From Pseudomonadota bacterium (GTDB lineage: Bacteria > Pseudomonadota > Alphaproteobacteria > Rhizobiales > Kaistiaceae), in the NCBI GenBank assembly GCA_023391905.1, contig JAEWAD010000035.1, forward strand, positions 1-10,155: a stretch of 10,155 bases of DNA, written 5' to 3'. Positions 5,648 through 10,155 of this stretch are shown here, piece after piece. The notes under the pieces are model-generated. The model did not search any database and had not been told where the DNA came from. It worked only from the letters and a program-made list of their open reading frames with translations. Made by a program: the position numbers and the translations under genes. The number at the start of each line of letters is the position of its first letter. Position 1 is the stretch's first letter.

Positions 5648-6682
5648 TCATGGACGGGACGTCGTCTCTGCGATGGTTCCCGTGGAAGGTCCGGGTTCGT
5701 CCCGGACCGCAAGCTTCTTGCGCCGAGACCGGATCCGGCCCGACTTCATGGCGTCGACATACATGGCGACGAAGATGATCGCGCCCGTGACCAGCCTGTA
5801 GGCGTAGGGGTTGGCGCTCATCTGGTTGAGGCCGTTGGCGATCATCTCGAAGGTCAGCGCCCCGAGGACGACGCCGGGCAGGATGGTGCCGCGCCCGCCG
5901 AACAGGCTGATGCCGCCGACCACCACCACGGCAACGGCCGTGAACTCCATGCCGCGGCCGAGATAGGCGCTGATCGAGCCGACCTGGATCAGCGACATGA
6001 TCCCGCCGATCGAGGCGAAGAGGCCGGAGAGGACGAAGGCGACGAAGACGCGCCGTCCGACCGGAATGCCGATCTTGGCGGCGACCTCCTCGCCATTGCC
6101 GATGGCGTTGAGCTGGCGACCGAACACGGTGCGGCGGTGCAGCTGGTCGGCGGCAATCACCACCACCGCCGCGACGAGAATGTCGACGAAGATCGGGCCG
6201 ATCGACAGGTTGCCGAGCGAGCGCACCGATTCCGGCAGCGGGATCAGCACGGCATTGGTCAGTTGCAGCGCGACGCCGCGCAGCGCGATCATCGTGCCGA
6301 GCGTCGCGATCAGCGGATTGATGCCGAGCCCGACGACGATGAAACCGTTCAGCGCGCCAAGCGCGGCGCCGGCGGCGAGCGTCACCGCGAAAGCCGCGAC
6401 CGGCGGCACGCCGTGATTGTTCATCAGCAGCACGGCGAAGGTTGAGGACAGGAACGCCACCGAGCCGATCGAGATGTCGAGTTTGCCGGCGAGCACCACG
6501 AGAGCCATGCCGCAGGACATCACGACCACAGGCGCCATCGCGTGCAGCATGGCGATGAAGTTGCCGAAGGTGGCGAAATGATCGGTCGCCAGCGTGAACA
6601 CGGCGAAGATCGCGACGAGGACGATGAGGAAGCCGTGCCGCCGCGCCAGCTGGCCGAAGCTCGTGGAGGTGTTGTCGCGCAT
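5648..6682 (-). CDS. CUT2 sugar ABC transporter permease, RbsC family (second permease)
   Basis: A 344-residue inner-membrane permease with about 8-10 hydrophobic segments. Family landmarks are the GKLDISIG loop (66-73), the cytoplasmic coupling segment FGRQLNAIGNGEEVAAKIGIP that contacts the ATPase, and VVVGGISLFGGRG before the last two membrane helices. It is slightly longer than E. coli RbsC (321) because of a basic, then polar tail of about 30 residues (RSRRKKLAVRDEPG onwards) past the last helix, likely in the cytoplasm. The ATG is 2 nt after the ATPase stop and a GGGAG lies about 10 nt upstream within the ATPase gene, so translation is probably coupled. Together with the permease at 8187-9149 it presumably forms a heterodimeric pore, as with two-permease CUT2 systems such as LsrCD or YtfT-YjfF. 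The two are clearly paralogous in their C-terminal halves. Confidence 0.93.
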   Translation of the reverse strand: MRDNTSTSFGQLARRHGFLIVLVAIFAVFTLATDHFATFGNFIAMLHAMAPVVVMSCGMALVVLAGKLDISIGSVAFLSSTFAVLLMNNHGVPPVAAFAVTLAAGAALGALNGFIVVGLGINPLIATLGTMIALRGVALQLTNAVLIPLPESVRSLGNLSIGPIFVDILVAAVVVIAADQLHRRTVFGRQLNAIGNGEEVAAKIGIPVGRRVFVAFVLSGLFASIGGIMSLIQVGSISAYLGRGMEFTAVAVVVVGGISLFGGRGTILPGVVLGALTFEMIANGLNQMSANPYAYRLVTGAIIFVAMYVDAMKSGRIRSRRKKLAVRDEPGPSTGTIAETTSRP

Positions 6683-6684
6683 GA

Positions 6685-8186
<1,502 letters not shown>

Positions 8187-8190
<4 letters not shown>

Positions 8191-9149
8191 CGTGCACGCC
8201 CCGCAGTGAGCCGGTCGAGGCAGATGAAGGCGACGATCGCCACGCCCTTGACCACGAGGTTCATGAAATAGGAGACGCCGAGCTGGTTGAGGCTGTTGCC
8301 GATCAGGATGATGAATAGCGCGCCGAGCACCGCACCGATCGGCCGGCCGGAACCGCCATAGATCGAGATGCCGCCGACGACGCAGGCGCTGACGATGTCG
8401 AGCACGACGCCGTCATTGCCGAGATTGGCAGAGGCCGAGCCGAGGCGCGCCGTCAGCATGGCGGCGGCGAGGCCGGCGAGCAGGCCAGAGATCACATAGG
8501 TGAGCAGCAGCACGCGCTCGAGCGGCACCCGCGCCACCCGGGCCGCCTTCGGGTTGAGCCCGACGGCGTAGAGCCAGCGCCCGAACACGGTCGACGACAT
8601 CACCAGCGAGGCGATGACCGCGACGACGAGCAGGATGATGACCGAGACCGGAATACCGCCAGGCCGAGCCAGCATGATGTCGAAGAAGATCTCCGGAAAA
8701 TCCGAAATGCTCTGCGAATTGGTGATCCAGACCGTGGCGCCGCCGACGACGGTCATGGTGGCGAGCGTGACGACGAAGGGCGTCATGCCGAAGATCGCCA
8801 CGGCGAGGCCGTTGAAGAGCCCGATGCCTGCCCCCGTCAGCAGCATGACGGCGATGCCTACCGGCATGCCCCAGCGCATGGCGAGTGCACCGATCACGGC
8901 GGAGAACGCCATGTTGGCGGGGATCGACAGGTCGATGCCGCCGCCGATCATGACGACGCACATGCCGATCGCCATCACGCCGAGCGACGACGTCTGCACG
9001 AGGATGTTGATCAGATTGTTCGGACGGAAGAAATTGGGTGCCTGCCACTGCATGACGGCGAGCAGCGCGAGCGCCACCACCAGCGGCACCAGCACCACTA
9101 TGGCCTTGCGCAGCAAGGCGCCCCGATCCTCAGCCGTAAGGGCCAGCAT
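8187..9149 (-). CDS. CUT2 sugar ABC transporter permease, RbsC family (first permease, first gene of the operon)
   Basis: A 320-residue inner-membrane permease, the length of E. coli RbsC. Hydrophobic segments begin at about residues 15, 50, 80, 105 and 125, with further ones after 165, 210, 255 and 290. Landmarks are GGGIDLSI (69-76), the ATPase-coupling segment FGRWLYAVGLNPKAARVARVP, and CVVGGISIYGGSG followed by the terminal helices. The ATG at 9149 has GGGAGG (9156-9161) 6 nt upstream. It is promoter-proximal: the divergent control region begins immediately upstream, leaving a leader of roughly 70 nt. Its stop overlaps the ATPase start. The arrangement permease-ATPase-permease-binding protein differs from the rbs order but is seen among alphaproteobacterial sugar importers. 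Confidence 0.94.
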
Positions 9150-9216
9150 GCGTTTCCTCCCGCCATCCCCCTCTGCGCCTGGCCCCGCTGGCGAACGCGT
9201 CGGACCCGGCTTGTTG

Positions 9217-9245
9217 TTGATCGGTAAAATTTCACATGTTACATG
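9217..9245 (+). promoter_or_regulatory. Candidate promoter of the gntR-type regulator gene
   Basis: TTGATC (9217-9222) as -35 and TACATG (9240-9245) as -10 are 17 nt apart. The matches are 4 of 6 and 3 of 6, so support is modest. The -10 lies inside the near-palindrome, which would fit autoregulation. Confidence 0.3.
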
Positions 9246-9249
9246 TCAA
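9221..9249 (-). promoter_or_regulatory. Candidate promoter of the importer operon
   Basis: On the minus strand TTGACA (9244-9249) is a perfect -35. With a 17-nt spacer the -10 would be TACCGA (9221-9226), a poor match (2 of 6), so the -35 is convincing and the -10 is not. The poor -10 might mean an activator or a different spacing is needed. A start near 9214 would give a leader of about 65 nt. Confidence 0.45.
9231..9249. promoter_or_regulatory. Near-palindromic operator candidate for the GntR regulator
   Basis: TTCACATGTTACATGTCAA is symmetric about T9240. The inner 13 bases ACATGTTACATGT (9234-9246) form a perfect inverted repeat, and two outer T-A pairs match after one mismatched position. 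FCD-type GntR dimers bind short palindromes of this size between divergent genes. It overlaps the -35 of the importer operon and the possible -10 of the regulator gene, so a bound dimer would be expected to block both. Binding is inferred. Confidence 0.65.
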
Positions 9250-9277
9250 GAGATGTTCCAAACAGTGATGGCCCAAC

Positions 9278-10006
9278 GTGTCCAGGGATAAAACGAGCTC
9301 TCCGCGCGGCGCGTCGGCCTCTGCCGGCTTCGAGCCGTTGAGGCATTCCGACCTCGCCGAGCAGACATACGAAGCCATCCGCAAGCGCATCCTTCGGCGC
9401 GAGCTCGAGACAGGTCAGCAGATCCCGATCGACACGGTCGCGGCGGAGCTCGGCGTCAGCCGGACGCCGGTGATCGACGCGATGAAGCGGCTCGCCAGCG
9501 AGGGACTGGTCGAGATCCGGGCACGACGCGGCTGCTTCGTGCGCGAGCTGACGATGGAAGACGTGCGCGAGATCTTCGAGATCCGCGAGGCGGCGGAGCT
9601 CTACAGCATCCGCCAGGCAATCCGTGAAGAACGCAACGGAGCGCTCGCCGATACGCTCGAACACGCCTATGCCGAGATGGAGCGCTGCACATCGGGCGAC
9701 GTCTACACGGACTACGACAATTTCGTGGAGTGGGACCGCGCCTTCCACCTCGCGATCATCGGGGCCAGCGGAAATCAGCGCCTGCTCGAGCTCTACCGCA
9801 ACCTGCACGTCCATCTGCACATCATGCGGGTGCACTATTTCCGCCAGCTGGAAGCGGCGCTGCAGGTCAATTCCGATCATCGCGCCATCATCGACGCCAT
9901 CCGGCAGGGCGATCTCGCCGCCGCTGAGAAGGCGGTCACGGCGCATATCTTCGTCATTCGCGACCGCATCGCCTCCAATCTCGCGCGCGATGGCGGACGG
10001 ATGTAG
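9278..10006 (+). CDS. GntR-family transcriptional regulator, FadR subfamily (FCD domain)
   Basis: A 242-residue regulator, probable repressor of the divergent importer operon and of itself. The winged-helix domain covers residues about 24-90: LAEQTYEAIRKRIL, then the helix-turn-helix DTVAAELGVSRTPVIDAMKRLASEGLV, then the wing RARRGCFV. The FCD effector domain covers about 95-225. Its likely metal/ligand residues are D153 and H157 (DRAFH), H201 (SDHRAI) and H223 (VTAHI). Such domains bind small carboxylates or sugar acids, often through a metal ion. The start is a GTG at 9278, the first start codon after an in-frame stop (TGA, 9266-9268). No good ribosome-binding site precedes it, so expression may be low, and a later start (for example TTG at 9338, residue 21) would still keep the whole DNA-binding domain. 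The epimerase-type gene follows 37 nt downstream. Confidence 0.92.
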   Translation: MSRDKTSSPRGASASAGFEPLRHSDLAEQTYEAIRKRILRRELETGQQIPIDTVAAELGVSRTPVIDAMKRLASEGLVEIRARRGCFVRELTMEDVREIFEIREAAELYSIRQAIREERNGALADTLEHAYAEMERCTSGDVYTDYDNFVEWDRAFHLAIIGASGNQRLLELYRNLHVHLHIMRVHYFRQLEAALQVNSDHRAIIDAIRQGDLAAAEKAVTAHIFVIRDRIASNLARDGGRM

Positions 10007-10043
10007 CGCCTCTCCCCATTCTCCAGAAAATCGGACCGTTCCC

Positions 10044-10155
10044 ATGCGCATTGCCATCACCGGCGGCAACGGAAACCTCGCCCGCAAGCTGATCGCCGGC
10101 CTCGGCGCCGAGCCCTGGTGCGACGCGCTCGTGGCTCTAGACCGCCGCTTCGACC
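10044..10155 (+). CDS. NAD-dependent epimerase/dehydratase family protein, 3' end outside window
   Basis: Only the first 37 codons are present; the frame is open at the window end. The N-terminus MRIAITGGNGNLARKLI is the first strand, glycine-rich turn and helix of an extended SDR (the usual TGxxGxxG, here TGGNGNLA with the last glycine replaced by alanine). The following ALVALDRR is the second strand, with the acidic D that normally binds the NAD ribose. UDP-sugar epimerases, uronate dehydrogenases and related sugar oxidoreductases all start this way, so the exact reaction is open. The gene is 37 nt after the gntR-type stop, likely co-transcribed with it. The ribosome site is weak (no clear AGGAGG). 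In context it probably acts on an intermediate of the substrate brought in by the divergent importer. Confidence 0.75.
   Translation, partial: MRIAITGGNGNLARKLIAGLGAEPWCDALVALDRRFD

Noticed and set aside
9239..10087. A 282-codon minus-strand frame antisense to the GntR regulator
   Set aside because: The + strand GntR protein has a full winged helix and FCD domain. The antisense frame has no motif and crosses the control region.

Overview
The window reads as chromosomal DNA of a high-GC alphaproteobacterium, most likely a Hyphomicrobiales (rhizobia-like) species. The grounds are the GC-rich third codon positions throughout, an AapJ-type general amino-acid binding protein, an alphaproteobacterial-style L,D-transpeptidase (active site SSGC), and a CUT2 sugar importer run by an FCD-type GntR regulator. 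The organism call is inference from gene content; no rRNA or other marker is present. I see no tRNA, rRNA, CRISPR array, insertion sequence or phage gene.

Left part (1-3285, + strand), four unrelated genes: a conserved hypothetical protein with a probable C-terminal winged-helix domain (12-758); a small lipoprotein of unknown function (899-1438) whose ribosome-binding site directly follows a two-tier stem-loop; a secreted YkuD-family L,D-transpeptidase (1497-2135); and an orphan AapJ-like amino-acid binding protein (2198-3229). A near-perfect bidirectional terminator (3248-3279) closes this block and also the convergent operon on its right.

Right part (3299-10155), one carbohydrate-uptake and catabolism locus. 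On the minus strand, from 9149 down to 3299, lie permease, ATPase, permease, periplasmic binding protein, short-chain dehydrogenase and cupin. Gaps and overlaps are tight (ATGA overlap, 2 nt, 29 nt, 59 nt, 14 nt). The one larger gap, between binding protein and dehydrogenase, holds a perfect 12-bp stem-loop. Divergently, on the + strand, lie a GntR/FCD regulator (9278-10006) and the start of an NAD-dependent epimerase/dehydratase gene cut by the window end (10044-10155). The 128-nt divergent intergenic region contains a 19-bp near-palindrome around ACATGTTACATGT. It overlaps a consensus TTGACA -35 facing the importer, so it is the obvious candidate operator.

Working model (inference): the importer brings in a sugar, polyol or sugar acid. 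The KduD-like dehydrogenase, the cupin and the epimerase/dehydrogenase process it in the cytoplasm, and a pathway intermediate relieves GntR repression. The substrate cannot be read from the sequence. The pairing of a CUT2 importer with a cupin of the 2,4'-dihydroxyacetophenone dioxygenase-like family is the least ordinary part of the window. Otherwise this is a fairly typical catabolic region, and I found no defence, mobile or wholly novel system.
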